Notes: a model not told the origin generated them from the letters alone. A DNA stretch of 57,039 bases from Jiangellales bacterium (GCA_030447955.1 JAUJNY010000004.1:1-57039); one strand, 5' to 3'. Numbered from the stretch's first letter, positions 40,477 to 49,550 are shown. Numbers and translations: made by a program.

Positions 40477-41228
40477 GCCTGCTCGCGCCACCGAGTGCGC
40501 TCGTCGTGAGCGGCTGGCTCCCGGCGGCCAACCCGACCGCCCGGCTGCTCGCCGCGACCGCCGTCGGCGCCCTCACGTTGGCGGCGCTCGACCCACTCAC
40601 CCCGGCCCTCGTCATCACCGCCGTGGTGGTGGCCGCCCGCTCCGGTGGCATCCCGCTGCGCCTGCTGGCGCTGCGCGGCTGGCCGCTGCTCCTCAGCGCG
40701 GGAGGGGTCGGCCTCAGCAACGCCCTGCTGGGGATCGGTGGACCACAGGCCGGCCTGGCTACCGCGCTCCGCGTCGTTGCCGCCGCCCTGCCGGGTGTGG
40801 CCGTCCTGCTGGTCACCGACCCCACCGACCTCGCCGACTCCCTCGTCCAGCAGGCTCACGTCCCCCCGCGGTTCGCCTACGGTGCGCTCGCCGCGCTGCG
40901 GCTGCTCCCACTGCTGGCCGCGGAGTGGCGCACGATCGCGGCGGCCCGGCGCGCCCGCGGGCTGGAATCCGGCGGTAACCCGATCGCGGCCCTGCGTCTC
41001 TTCGCCGGACAGGTGTTTGCCCTGCTGGTCGCCGCGATCCGCCGGGGGACCCGGCTGGCCACCGCGATGGACGCCCGGGGCTTCGACTCCGCGGCCGAGC
41101 GCACGGTGGCCCGGCCGCAGCTCGTCCGGGGAAGCGACCGGCTGCTGGTCCTCGGCGCGACCGCGTTACCGCTGCTCGTCATGGCGCTCGGCGGGTGGCT
41201 GGGGACGTTGCACCTGCTGGGACGCTGA
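40473..41228 (+). CDS. ykoC: ECF transporter T component YkoC
   Basis: A 251-residue EcfT-type membrane protein with about five membrane segments. The two coupling motifs are visible: RRARG (near 160) and MDARGF (near 205), which contact the ATPases. The GTG at 40473 overlaps the ykoD stop by 4 bp, so translation is coupled. It completes the thiamine-precursor import system governed by the riboswitch at 38124-38210. Confidence 0.9.
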   Translation: MSLLAPPSALVVSGWLPAANPTARLLAATAVGALTLAALDPLTPALVITAVVVAARSGGIPLRLLALRGWPLLLSAGGVGLSNALLGIGGPQAGLATALRVVAAALPGVAVLLVTDPTDLADSLVQQAHVPPRFAYGALAALRLLPLLAAEWRTIAAARRARGLESGGNPIAALRLFAGQVFALLVAAIRRGTRLATAMDARGFDSAAERTVARPQLVRGSDRLLVLGATALPLLVMALGGWLGTLHLLGR

Positions 41229-41264
41229 CGCTCCCGCGGCGCGGCGAGCGCGTCCAGCGGCCCG

Positions 41265-41270
41265 TAGCAT
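41265..41270 (+). promoter_or_regulatory. -10 box, leaderless mrp gene
   Basis: TAGCAT ends 7 nt before ATG 41278. Confidence 0.4.
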
Positions 41271-41277
41271 CGAGGGC

Positions 41278-42423
41278 ATGAGCCCCACCGTCGAGCAGGT
41301 GCGCGCCGCGTTGGCGCGGGTTTACGACCCGGAGATCCGCCGGCCGCTCACCGAGCTCGGCATGGTCAAGGACGTCCAGCTCGGCGACGACGGCTACGTA
41401 CGGGTCGAGGTGTTCCTCACCGTCGCCGGATGCCCGCTGCGCGACACCATCACCCGCGACGTCACCCGTGAGGTCTCCGCCCTCAGCGGCGTCCGGGCAG
41501 TCGACGTGGTCCTCGACGTCATGAGCGATGACCAGCGCCAGGCCCTCAAGGCGTCGCTGCGCGGCGGCGCTCCCGAGCGGGAGGTGCCCTTCGCGCAACC
41601 GGGGTCGCTGACCCGCGTGTACGCGGTCGCGTCGGGCAAGGGCGGCGTCGGCAAGTCCTCGCTGACGGTCAACCTCGCGGCCGCGATGGCCGCTGACGGC
41701 CTGGCCGTCGGCCTGCTGGACGCCGACGTGTACGGCCACTCGGTGCCGCGCATGCTCGGGGTCAAGGGAGTGCGGCCCACGGTCGTCGAGCGGGTGATCA
41801 TGCCGGTCCCGGCGTACGGGGTCGCCGTGATCTCCACCGAGATGTTCAAGCCCGACGTCGACGCACCGATCCCGTGGCGCGGGCCGATGCTGCACCGCGC
41901 GCTGCAGCAGTTCCTCGTCGACGTGTACTGGGGCGATCTGGACGTCCTGCTCATCGACCTGCCACCGGGGACCGGAGACGTGGCCATCTCCCTGGCCCAG
42001 TTGCTGCCCAGCGCGGAGCTGATCGTCGTCACCACCCCGCAGGACGCCGCCGCCGACGTGGCCGCGCGGGCGGGCAGCATCGCCACGCAGACATCACAGC
42101 GGGTCGCCGGAGTCGTGGAGAACATGTCGTGGATGGCGTGCCCGCACTGCGGGCCGCAGCACCGGGTGGAGGTCTTCGGGCGGGGCGGCGGACGCCGGGT
42201 CGCCACCGCGCTGAGCCGCCGCCTCGGTCACGAGGTGCCGCTCCTCGGCGAGGTGCCGCTCGACCTCGGGTTGCGGGTGACCGGCGACGAGGGGCGACCG
42301 CTCGTCCTCGACGACCCGGGCTCACCCGCCGCCGCAGCCATCGCTGCGGTGGCTGGCCGCCTCGGCGGGCGCCAGCGCGGGCTGGCGGGCATGTCATTGG
42401 GGCTGACCCCGGTCGGACGCTGA
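41278..42423 (+). CDS. mrp: Mrp/NBP35 family iron-sulfur carrier ATPase
   Basis: A 381-residue P-loop protein. An N-terminal MIP18-like (DUF59) domain (VYDPEIRRPLTELGMV, residues about 17-32) precedes the deviant Walker A ASGKGGVGKSS (near 118-128), then LLDADVYGHS, LIDLPPGTGD and the CPHC cysteine pair (near 285) that binds a transferable Fe-S cluster in this family. It assembles or carries Fe-S clusters in the cytoplasm. ATG 41278 is 7 nt after TAGCAT. It is convergent with tatB. Confidence 0.92.
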   Translation: MSPTVEQVRAALARVYDPEIRRPLTELGMVKDVQLGDDGYVRVEVFLTVAGCPLRDTITRDVTREVSALSGVRAVDVVLDVMSDDQRQALKASLRGGAPEREVPFAQPGSLTRVYAVASGKGGVGKSSLTVNLAAAMAADGLAVGLLDADVYGHSVPRMLGVKGVRPTVVERVIMPVPAYGVAVISTEMFKPDVDAPIPWRGPMLHRALQQFLVDVYWGDLDVLLIDLPPGTGDVAISLAQLLPSAELIVVTTPQDAAADVAARAGSIATQTSQRVAGVVENMSWMACPHCGPQHRVEVFGRGGGRRVATALSRRLGHEVPLLGEVPLDLGLRVTGDEGRPLVLDDPGSPAAAAIAAVAGRLGGRQRGLAGMSLGLTPVGR

Positions 42424-42458
42424 GCGGCCGGCTCGGCCTTACTCGTCCGGTCGAGCCC

Positions 42459-42890
42459 TCAGGTCGCGTCGAGGTCGTACGGCGGCTGCGCCGGCAGCAC
42501 CGACGCACCCGAGGTTCGGCTGCTCTCGCCGCCCGAGGCGCGCGAGCCGGGCGACCCGTCGGACCCGTTGGCCAGCCCGTTCCCGTTCGCCGCCAGTCTG
42601 GTAGCGCCGTGCGGCGACCGCTCGTCGTCGTCCTCGTCCTCGTCGAGGTCGAGCCCGTCGAGCACGTGCCGGCGGACGTAGCTGTGCGGGTCGAACTCGG
42701 AGAGCTTGACGTCGTTCAGCTCGGGGCCGAGATGCTCGTGCAGGTCGCGCCGGGCTTCGGTGACGATGCGGCGCATGTCGCGCAACCACCGGCTCCCCTG
42801 TCGCACCATGGTCGGCAGCCGGTCGGGGCCGAACACGAGCAGGGCGGCCACGACGAGGATGATGAGCTCGCCGGGGCCGACGTCGAACAT
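42459..42890 (-). CDS. tatB: Sec-independent translocase subunit TatB
   Basis: A 143-residue TatA/B-type protein. One N-terminal membrane helix (GELIILVVAALLVFGPDRLP, residues about 7-26) with the FGP hinge, an amphipathic helix to about 60, then a charged, disordered tail. TatB with TatC forms the twin-arginine receptor. ATG 42890 has GGGGAGG about 5 nt upstream. Placement after htrA in the sigE cluster matches mycobacteria and distinguishes it from TatA. Confidence 0.88.
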   Translation of the reverse strand: MFDVGPGELIILVVAALLVFGPDRLPTMVRQGSRWLRDMRRIVTEARRDLHEHLGPELNDVKLSEFDPHSYVRRHVLDGLDLDEDEDDDERSPHGATRLAANGNGLANGSDGSPGSRASGGESSRTSGASVLPAQPPYDLDAT

Positions 42891-42953
42891 CTGACCTCCC
42901 CGCCTGTGCCGAATCAACCGAATGGAGCGCGGGTCCCAGCGTAGCCGCGCGGC

Positions 42954-44315
42954 TCAGCCCACGGCGCTACCGAGCGTAACCTCGAACTCACGCTGCTCAC
43001 CCTCCCGCTCGACGGTCAGGGTGATGGTGTCCCCCGGACGGTGGCTGCGGATGGCCACGATGAGCTCGTCCGCGGCGTTGACCTCCTCACCGCCCAGCTC
43101 GACGATCACGTCGCCCGGTTCGAGGCCGGCCTGCTCGGCGGGGCCGCCCGGAGTCAGCGCCGGCTGCTCGGCAACCTCCGCATCCGGGACGATGCGCGCG
43201 CCGGGTCCGGCGTAGCGCACGTCGAGCACCGCGCCGATCACCGGGTAGACCGCGCGGCCGGTGTTGATGAGCTGCTCGGCCGTGCGCCGGGCCTGGTCGA
43301 TGGGGATGGCGAACCCGAGTCCGATGTTGCCCGGCGCGCTGTCCGGTCCTGCCCTGGCGATCGCGGAGTTGACGCCGACCACCCGCCCGGCCCCGTCGAC
43401 GAGTGGCCCGCCGGAGTTGCCCGGGTTGATCGCGGCATCGGTCTGCAGCGCGTTGATGAAGGCGGTCTCGCCGGAGCCGCCGGCGCTCACCGGCCGGTTC
43501 TCGGCCGACACGATCCCACTGGTGACGGTGCCCTCCAGGCCGAGCGGCGAGCCGATGGCCACGACCGGATCCCCGACCGTCACCGCGTCGGAGCTGCCGA
43601 GCACGACGGGTCGCAGGTCGTCGACGCCGTCGACGCGGAGCACGGCCAGGTCGTAGGAGGGGCTGCGCCCGACGATGCGGGCGGGGCTCTCCCGGTCATC
43701 GGCGAAGCTGACCTGGATGTCCCCACCGTCGGCAGCGCCGGCGACCACGTGGTTGTTGGTGAGGATGTAGCCGTCCGCGGAGAGCACGAAGCCCGAACCG
43801 GTTCCCTGCGTGCTGGGTCCCTCGACCGTAATCTTCACGACACTCGGGAGCAGGCGCTGCGCGATCGAGGCCACCGTGCCCGGCGCGCGTGCGCTCACCT
43901 CGGTCGTCGCCGCGCCGAGCACCACCGGCGCGGATACCTCGCTCACCGGTCCGTCGTCGTACGCGCGCAGGCCGACGAAGGTGCCGACCGAGGCACCCAC
44001 GGCGCCGGAGAGCAGGGCGGTGGCCAGCACGAGCGCGAGCAGCGCCCCGGTCCGTCGCCGCGGCGCGGGCGTAACGCCGCGGCCGGGAGCCGGCGGCCAG
44101 GCCGCCCCGGATGCCGGCCCGGATACCGGACCGGACGGCGGCCCCGCTACGGGGTAGCGCCAGGGGTCCGGCGCCTCCCGGCCGCGAGGTGCCGGAGTCG
44201 GCGGAGGTGCTGGCCGCTCGGGCTGCTGCGCCCACCAGGGCACGGGTGTGCCCTCCTCCGCATCGGGACGCTGCTGCCAGCCACTCGGCGGGCCGGGCTC
44301 GAATCGGTCAGTCAT
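42954..44315 (-). CDS. htrA: HtrA/DegP-type membrane serine protease
   Basis: A 453-residue S1C protease. A Pro-rich cytoplasmic region (about 1-85), one membrane segment (about 90-112), then a trypsin-like domain with triad residues in NNHVVAG, DLAVLRVD and GNSGGP, and a C-terminal PDZ domain (about 350-440). It degrades or refolds damaged envelope proteins. ATG 44315 has AGGAG upstream. It is downstream of the rseB-like gene in the sigE stress cluster. Confidence 0.93.
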   Translation of the reverse strand: MTDRFEPGPPSGWQQRPDAEEGTPVPWWAQQPERPAPPPTPAPRGREAPDPWRYPVAGPPSGPVSGPASGAAWPPAPGRGVTPAPRRRTGALLALVLATALLSGAVGASVGTFVGLRAYDDGPVSEVSAPVVLGAATTEVSARAPGTVASIAQRLLPSVVKITVEGPSTQGTGSGFVLSADGYILTNNHVVAGAADGGDIQVSFADDRESPARIVGRSPSYDLAVLRVDGVDDLRPVVLGSSDAVTVGDPVVAIGSPLGLEGTVTSGIVSAENRPVSAGGSGETAFINALQTDAAINPGNSGGPLVDGAGRVVGVNSAIARAGPDSAPGNIGLGFAIPIDQARRTAEQLINTGRAVYPVIGAVLDVRYAGPGARIVPDAEVAEQPALTPGGPAEQAGLEPGDVIVELGGEEVNAADELIVAIRSHRPGDTITLTVEREGEQREFEVTLGSAVG

Positions 44316-44384
44316 CCGGGTCGCTTCTCCTGCGCTTGCTCGGGTGGCGCCGCGCGGCCGGGAGGCGGCCGCGTGGCGAGCGGG

Positions 44385-45497
44385 TCAGCCGAACGGGTTG
44401 AGCCAGGTGCCCACCAGGCTGGCACCGCGGGACATGCGGTCCAGGAAGCCGGTCCCGGACCCGTGAGCCTCGCCTTGGGGCAGCGCGGCGACGACCGCCT
44501 CGACGGTTTGCGGTGGTGCGTCCGCGACGACGGTGAACACCCGGTCGGCGCTCTGCCAGGTCAACCGCGAGACACCCCCGGGCATGCTGTACACGATGGT
44601 GTCGCCGACCGGTCGGGCGACGGCGCCGACCAGGCCGGAGGGGTCCAGCGTGCCCTTCTCCTCGAACACCGACACCGTGGACAGGCCGTCGGAGTAGGTC
44701 AGGTGCAAGGCCGGTCCCGAGCTGCCGTCGACGGTGGCCGCGCGGTAGGCGACGAAGGCGCCGGCGAGCCGGCGCGGGCACGTCCAGCCGCTGGCGCGCA
44801 TGCTGGCCAGCGTCTGCGGGGCTGCCGCACGTGACGTGGGGTCGTCGGTGGCCGGCACCGGCTGCACCGGGAAACCCCATCCGGTCATCCGGACGTCGAC
44901 GAAGGCACTTGCGCTCGTCGTCGTCCCGTCGGGTCCGTAGACCTCCCGACGCACGAGCAGCCCGGTGGCCTCGTCCAACCAGAGCCGCGCAGCCAGTGGA
45001 CCGTCGACGTGCCAGGCCTCCACGACATCGGTCGCCCGTCCGGCAACGCGTTCCGCGAAAGGGTCGACCCGCACCTCGTAGCTGCGTACCAGCAGGCGGA
45101 CCGGACCGCCGTTGGTGCCGTCGAGGACCACGTCGGCCTCGCTGGCGAAGGTCTCGCTGCCCGCACCGGCGTCAGCGGCCCTGGTGCGCACGGCAGTCCC
45201 CAGGCCGGGCACGCGCCGCACGTCGAGCACGGTGCTGCTCACTCCTCCAGGCCCCCACGCCGATACGAAGACGGTCCCGGCATATCCGACGGAGCGTTGC
45301 GCTCGGGACGCCCGCCGCAGCAAGGCGACCGCCCGCTTGTCCTGCTGCACCAAGACGGACATCGACGGTTCTGCGGCACGCTGGCCGCCGCCGAAGGCTG
45401 GCGTCGGCGGGACGAGCAGCGGCAGCAGCCCGACCAGCGGCAGCACCGCCAGCAGCGGGGCCACGGCGGACGGGAGCCGACGGGTCGCCTGGCTCAC
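44385..45497 (-). CDS. RseB/MucB-like sigma-factor regulatory protein
   Basis: A 370-residue exported protein. A signal or anchor segment (about 10-32) precedes a large beta-rich domain resembling the MucB/RseB N-terminal lipoprotein-like fold (VGYAGTVFVSAWG, near 70) and a smaller C-terminal domain. RseB proteins bind the periplasmic end of the anti-sigma factor and protect it from proteolysis. GTG 45497 overlaps the rseA stop (GTGA). It sits between rseA and htrA, supporting this role. Confidence 0.8.
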   Translation of the reverse strand: MSQATRRLPSAVAPLLAVLPLVGLLPLLVPPTPAFGGGQRAAEPSMSVLVQQDKRAVALLRRASRAQRSVGYAGTVFVSAWGPGGVSSTVLDVRRVPGLGTAVRTRAADAGAGSETFASEADVVLDGTNGGPVRLLVRSYEVRVDPFAERVAGRATDVVEAWHVDGPLAARLWLDEATGLLVRREVYGPDGTTTSASAFVDVRMTGWGFPVQPVPATDDPTSRAAAPQTLASMRASGWTCPRRLAGAFVAYRAATVDGSSGPALHLTYSDGLSTVSVFEEKGTLDPSGLVGAVARPVGDTIVYSMPGGVSRLTWQSADRVFTVVADAPPQTVEAVVAALPQGEAHGSGTGFLDRMSRGASLVGTWLNPFG

Positions 45498-46105
45498 CGC
45501 TGCACCGCGTCCACGAACTGCACTCCGCCCGGCATGCCCGGGTCGGTGAACGGCTGCCCGCTCGAGGTGCGGGCGTGCTCCGCGGTAAAGCGGTTCAGCG
45601 GGGGGACGACCGCCGTACCCGAATCGTCGGGGGGCACCGTGCTCCCCACCACGGCGAGGCTCATCGCCACTGCGGCCACCGCGACGGTGCCGGCGGCGGC
45701 CAGCCGGACCCGGCGGGTACGCCGAGCCAACCCGCGCTCGCCCGGGTGGCGCGCTGGGGCGGGCTGGCGTGGGTGTCCGGGCCTGGACGGACCGCTTGCC
45801 GGGCGCGCCGGTGAGCGGACGCTTCGCCACTGGGCCGCCGCCGGCGCGGGTCGGCCCGGGAAGTGCTGACGCTGCGGGAGGACGGGCCCACCGGGCTCGC
45901 CCATGCGCAGCAGCGCGGCCACCAGGGCTGGCGGTGGTGGTGGGTCTGCCATCCCCGCGAGCGCCGCCTTGGCGGACCGCTCGGCCTGTACCGCCGCCCG
46001 GCACTGCCCGCAGCGGGCCAGGTGGGCAAGAGCGCGGTCACGCTCGTCGTGGTCGAGCTGCCCGTCGACGAGGGTGGAGACCCGCCAGCCCAGGTGGGAG
46101 CTCAT
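45494..46105 (-). CDS. rseA: Zinc-type anti-sigma factor (RseA-like)
   Basis: A 203-residue membrane protein. The N-terminal cytoplasmic ZAS domain carries the His-x3-Cys-x2-Cys motif (HLARCGQC, near residue 28-35) that binds zinc and clamps ECF sigma factors. A basic Pro/Arg-rich linker leads to one membrane segment (about 132-153) and an outside tail. ATG 46105 overlaps the sigE stop (ATGA), coupling their synthesis. It should hold SigE inactive until envelope stress. Confidence 0.88.
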   Translation of the reverse strand: MSSHLGWRVSTLVDGQLDHDERDRALAHLARCGQCRAAVQAERSAKAALAGMADPPPPPALVAALLRMGEPGGPVLPQRQHFPGRPAPAAAQWRSVRSPARPASGPSRPGHPRQPAPARHPGERGLARRTRRVRLAAAGTVAVAAVAMSLAVVGSTVPPDDSGTAVVPPLNRFTAEHARTSSGQPFTDPGMPGGVQFVDAVQR

Positions 46106-46803
46106 GCCGGTTCCTCCGGGACTTCCGCCCCCGCGGCAGCCCGCTCGGCGCTGCCGTTGCGGTCCGCCGCGACGGGCGGGGAGGACGGCCGTGGTGCCCG
46201 GTGCTCCAGCGCCGTGCGCAGCTGAGAGCGGCCCCGGTGGATGCGGCTGCGTACGGTGCCGAGCTTGATCCCGAGGGTGGCGGCGATCTCCTCGTAGGAG
46301 AGCTCTTCGATGTCACAGAGCACCACGGCGGCGCGGAAGTCCGGCGGCAGCGCGGCGAGCGCGGCCTGCACGTCGGGGTCGAAGTGGGTGGCGTCGTAGG
46401 CCTGCGGCGGGGTGGGTTCGTGCCCGGCGAGGCGGTCGGGGGCGTCCTCGGCCAAGGGGTCGAAACGGATCCGCTGCCGCCGCCTGGCCAGGTCGAGGAA
46501 GAGGTTGGTCGTGATGCGGTGCAGCCAGCCCTCGAAGGTGCCCGGGGTATAGGAGGACAGCGAGCGGAAGACCCGTACGAAGACCTCCTGGGTGAGGTCC
46601 TCGGCGTCATGGCGGTTGCCGGTCAGCCGGTACGCGAGCCGGTAGACCCGCGCGGAGTGCTCCCGCACGATCTCGTCCCAGGTCGGCGGCGTCCACTCCC
46701 CGGGCTGCGGGAAGGGCTGGCCAGCGACATCGCTCACGCGCTCCGCCTCCCGTCCCGGATCGGGCGGCACCCTCGTGGCGAGCGCGTCCACCGTCGCGAT
46801 CAT
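46102..46803 (-). CDS. sigE: ECF sigma factor SigE
   Basis: A 233-residue extracytoplasmic-function sigma factor. Region 2 ([30 protein letters not shown] has all features; residues about 53-83) and region 4 ([19 protein letters not shown], then [20 protein letters not shown]) are intact, with a [11 protein letters not shown] core element between. ATG 46803 is chosen; the frame is also open from 46848. An ECF-type promoter (GGAAC-17-CGTT) lies upstream, indicating autoregulation. It is divergent from the O-methyltransferase gene. Confidence 0.92.
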   Translation of the reverse strand: MIATVDALATRVPPDPGREAERVSDVAGQPFPQPGEWTPPTWDEIVREHSARVYRLAYRLTGNRHDAEDLTQEVFVRVFRSLSSYTPGTFEGWLHRITTNLFLDLARRRQRIRFDPLAEDAPDRLAGHEPTPPQAYDATHFDPDVQAALAALPPDFRAAVVLCDIEELSYEEIAATLGIKLGTVRSRIHRGRSQLRTALEHRAPRPSSPPVAADRNGSAERAAAGAEVPEEPA

Positions 46804-46879
46804 CGTGCCGCAGTACCTTCCCTTAACCAACCGCAGCGCTGACCCCACTGTTCCGCCCGTGCTGCGCCCTACCCGGCCG

Positions 46880-46905
46880 AACGCCTCACCGGCAGGGGGG
46901 GTTCC
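46880..46905 (-). promoter_or_regulatory. ECF-type sigE promoter
   Basis: On the minus strand GGAAC (46905-46901), 17 nt, CGTT (46883-46880) matches the GGAAC/CGTT pattern of ECF promoters. The expected start is about 70 nt before sigE ATG 46803. Autoregulation by SigE is inferred. Confidence 0.65.
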
Positions 46906-46914
46906 CCCCGCTGG

Positions 46915-46920
46915 CTACGC
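46915..46920 (+). promoter_or_regulatory. -10 box for the O-methyltransferase gene
   Basis: TACGCT predicts a transcript from about 46927, excluding in-frame starts at 46859 or earlier. Confidence 0.4.
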
Positions 46921-46969
46921 TGGGCGCGGCTCGGCTGCACCCGCCGCGCCCCGAAGCGAGGAGGCCGCC

Positions 46970-47608
46970 ATTCCTGCTGCGATCAAGCCCGCGACGTGGG
47001 CGTACGCCGAGGGCTACCTCGGCGAGGACGAGGTTCTCTCCCGGGCACGGGCACGCGCCGACGAGGTCGGGGTCGTCCCGATCGGGCCGGGTGGTGGTGC
47101 CGCCCTGCGGCTGCTCGCGGCCGCGCTCGCCGCTCGCGCCGTCGTGGAGGTGGGTACGGGGACGGGCGTCTCGGGTCTGTGGCTGCTGCGCGGGATGCGC
47201 CCCGATGGCGTGCTGACCACCGTCGACGTGGAGGCCGAGCACCAGCGCCTGGCGCGCGAGGCGTTCGCCGAGGAGGCGGTGCCGCACAACCGGACCCGGC
47301 TCATCCCCGGCCCGGCGCTGGAGGTGCTGCCCCGCCTCACCGACGGCGCGTACGACCTCGTGTTCTGCGACGGTGACAAGAAGGAGTACGCCACCTACCT
47401 CGAGCAGGCCCTGCGGCTGCTGCGACCCGGGGGGGTCGTCGCGTTCGACAACGCGCTGTGGCACGACCGGGTGGCCGACCCTGCGCAGCGGGACGCTGAA
47501 ACGGTCTCGATCCGGGAACTGGGCCGGACGGTCCGCGAGGACGAGCGGCTGGTGGCGGCGCTGCTGCCGGTGGGTGACGGCCTGCTCGCCGCCGTCAAGC
47601 GGCGCTGA
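46970..47608 (+). CDS. O-methyltransferase, possible ATT start
   Basis: A 212-residue SAM-dependent O-methyltransferase of the catechol/caffeoyl-CoA type. SAM motif AVVEVGTGTGVSGLWLL is near residue 55-71, then LTTVDVEAEH, YDLVFCDGDK and FDNALWHDRV. It matches the Rv1220c neighbour of sigE in mycobacteria; the substrate is unknown. No ATG, GTG or TTG occurs between the predicted transcription start (about 46927) and the conserved core. ATT 46970 has GAGGAGG 5-6 nt upstream, so either an ATT start or a base error is likely. GTG 46859 is an in-frame alternative. Confidence 0.88.
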   Translation: MPAAIKPATWAYAEGYLGEDEVLSRARARADEVGVVPIGPGGGAALRLLAAALAARAVVEVGTGTGVSGLWLLRGMRPDGVLTTVDVEAEHQRLAREAFAEEAVPHNRTRLIPGPALEVLPRLTDGAYDLVFCDGDKKEYATYLEQALRLLRPGGVVAFDNALWHDRVADPAQRDAETVSIRELGRTVREDERLVAALLPVGDGLLAAVKRR

Positions 47609-47628
47609 GCCGCGGCGAGCAACGGTTG

Positions 47629-47796
47629 TTAGCCGACGGCCGTCTTGAGGGCGTCGCCGAGCGACGTCGCCTCGTCCGGGGAGAGCTCGACGACCAGCCG
47701 TCCGCCGCCCTCGAGCGGCACCCGCATGACGATCCCGCGGCCCTCCTTGGTGACCTCGAGCGGACCGTCACCCGTCCGCGGCTTCATGGCCGCCAT
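47629..47796 (-). CDS. DUF3117 family small protein
   Basis: A 55-residue protein of the highly conserved actinobacterial DUF3117 family. The start MAAMKPRTGDGPLEVTKEG and ending ELSPDEATSLGDALK are typical. The function is unknown; a small beta-rich fold is expected. ATG 47796 has GGAAGGAG about 8 nt upstream. A GATAAT -10 (minus strand, 47863-47858) suggests a strong promoter with a 5' UTR of about 55 nt. It is convergent with the O-methyltransferase gene. Confidence 0.92.
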   Translation of the reverse strand: MAAMKPRTGDGPLEVTKEGRGIVMRVPLEGGGRLVVELSPDEATSLGDALKTAVG

Positions 47797-47943
47797 ACGC
47801 GCACTCCTTCCGGTCGGTCCGGCACGCGCAGGCGGCGCCGGCACGCGTCGGGCGGTCATTATCCCGTACGCGGGCGACGTCCCAGCACACGCGGCCCGCA
47901 ACGGCAGCGGCTGGATGATCGCGGCTGCGTCAGACTGGCCGCC

Positions 47944-48738
47944 GTGAACGCGCGCTCTGCCCTCTTCGACGTCTACGGCGACCACCTGCGCCCGCGCGGT
48001 GGGCAGGCTCCGATCGCGGCACTGGTGCGGCTGCTGACGCCGCTCGACGTCGCCGCGCCAGCAGTACGGACGGCCGTCTCGCGCATGGTCCGGCAGGGCT
48101 GGCTGGAGCCGGTGCGGCTGGCCGGGTCACCGGGGTACCGGCTGACCCGCCGGGCGGTGCGCCGCCTCGACGACGCGGCGGCGCGGATCTACCGCACGCC
48201 GGCGCAGGCCTGGGACGGCACGTGGCACCTGCTCGTCACGGCCCCCGTCACCGAGCGCGCCCGCCGCGAGCGGCTGCGGGCGGGGCTTGCCTTCCTCGGG
48301 TACGCGCCGCTGGCGGACACCACCTGGGTGGCCGCGCGCGCCGCGGCCGAGCTCGACGCGCTGCTTGCGGCCGAGCAGGTGCGGGCCGACCGCTTCACCG
48401 CCCGCCACGACGGTGACACCGTCGCGCTCGTGCGAGCGGCCTGGGACCTCGACGCGATCGGGCGGTCCTACGACCGGTGGCTTGCCGAGTCCCGCGAGCT
48501 CGCGTCGAGCGTCGGCCCGGGCTCCGCGGACGTACGGGCGTTCGCGCTGCGCAGCCGCCTGGTGCACGAGTGGCGCAAGTTCCTGTTCACCGATCCGGGC
48601 CTGCCCCGCCAGCTGCTCCCGCCCGACTGGCCCGGCGAACGGGCCGCGACGTTCTTCGACGCGGAGGCGGCCAGGCTGTGGCCGGGCGCGTCGAGGTACG
48701 TGGAGGCCTGCCTGCACCCGGACGGAGAGGTCGGATGA
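47944..48738 (+). CDS. PaaX family transcriptional regulator
   Basis: A 264-residue GntR/winged-helix-like repressor of the PaaX type. The N-terminal domain (ALFDVYGDHL, then VRTAVSRMVRQGWLEPVR, residues about 5-60) binds DNA; the central and C-terminal domains match PaaX (WDGTWHLLVTAPV, then LVHEWRKFLFTDPGLP). Family members bind phenylacetyl-CoA and repress paa genes. It overlaps the next gene, an enoyl-CoA hydratase, by 4 bp (ATGA), pointing to a CoA-thioester role. No other paa genes are in the window. GTG 47944 lies 7 nt after CAGACT. Confidence 0.87.
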   Translation: MNARSALFDVYGDHLRPRGGQAPIAALVRLLTPLDVAAPAVRTAVSRMVRQGWLEPVRLAGSPGYRLTRRAVRRLDDAAARIYRTPAQAWDGTWHLLVTAPVTERARRERLRAGLAFLGYAPLADTTWVAARAAAELDALLAAEQVRADRFTARHDGDTVALVRAAWDLDAIGRSYDRWLAESRELASSVGPGSADVRAFALRSRLVHEWRKFLFTDPGLPRQLLPPDWPGERAATFFDAEAARLWPGASRYVEACLHPDGEVG

Positions 48739-49535
48739 CCGAGCTGCAGTCAGCACCAGTGCTCTACGCGGTCGAGGACGGCGTCGCCACGGTCACCCTC
48801 AACCGTCCGGACGCCATGAACGCGCTCGACGCCGAGACCAAGGGGTGCCTGCGCGACGCCGTACTGCGGGCGGGGGTGGAGCCGCAGGTACGCGCGGTGC
48901 TGCTCACCGGCACCGGGCGGGCGTTCAGCGTGGGCCAGGACCTCAAGGAACACGTGCGCCACCTGGCGGACCAGCCGGACACGGTATGGCGCACGGTTCC
49001 CGAGCACTACGTGCCGATCGCGCACGCCCTGGCCACGATGCCCAAACCCGTGGTGGCGGCCGTCAACGGGGTGGCCGCGGGCGCCGGGGCTGCGTTCAGC
49101 TTTGCCTGCGACTTCCGCATCCTCGCCGACACTGCAAGCTTCAACCTCGCGTTCTCCGCCATTGGCCTGTCCTGCGACTCCGGCTCCTCCTGGACGCTGC
49201 CCCGCCTCGTCGGGTGGGCCAAGGCCCGTGAGCTGCTGCTGCTGCCGCGGACCGTCCCCGCAGCGGAGGCCCTGGCCCTCGGTCTCGCCAGCGAGGTCGT
49301 ACCCGCGGCAGAACTCGCCGACCGGGCGCTCGAGCTGGCCCGTCAGCTGGCGGCCGGACCTACGGTCGCCTACGGCGCGATCCGGCGCTCGCTCGCGCAC
49401 GCCGCCACCCACGGCATCGCCGAAGCGCTGGCGTTCGAGGCCGAGATGATGCAGCTGACCGGTACCACCGATGACCACCGGGACGCGGTGGCGGCGTTCC
49501 TGGCCAAGCAGCAGCCCAGGTTCGCCGGGCACTGA
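48735..49535 (+). CDS. Enoyl-CoA hydratase/isomerase (PaaG-like)
   Basis: A 266-residue crotonase-fold protein. Features: VATVTLNRPDAMNALD at the N-terminus, the oxyanion-hole loop GRAFSVGQDLKEH (near 70), and the second loop NGVAAGAGAAFSFACDFR (near 115). PaaG isomerises ring-epoxide-CoA in phenylacetate breakdown; the neighbouring PaaX supports such a role, but generic enoyl-CoA hydratase activity is possible. ATG 48735 overlaps the paaX stop. It is followed after 15 bp by galE. Confidence 0.88.
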   Translation: MTELQSAPVLYAVEDGVATVTLNRPDAMNALDAETKGCLRDAVLRAGVEPQVRAVLLTGTGRAFSVGQDLKEHVRHLADQPDTVWRTVPEHYVPIAHALATMPKPVVAAVNGVAAGAGAAFSFACDFRILADTASFNLAFSAIGLSCDSGSSWTLPRLVGWAKARELLLLPRTVPAAEALALGLASEVVPAAELADRALELARQLAAGPTVAYGAIRRSLAHAATHGIAEALAFEAEMMQLTGTTDDHRDAVAAFLAKQQPRFAGH

Positions 49536-49550
49536 GAGCGAGGGAGCGAC

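Noticed and set aside
38101..40491. Long minus-strand open frame opposite ykoE/ykoD
   Set aside because: It runs across the TPP riboswitch and two well-supported genes; an antisense shadow.
46859..46969. Upstream GTG extension of the O-methyltransferase
   Set aside because: It crosses the sigE promoter and the predicted -10 of the gene itself, and the residues look non-coding. Kept only as an alternative start.
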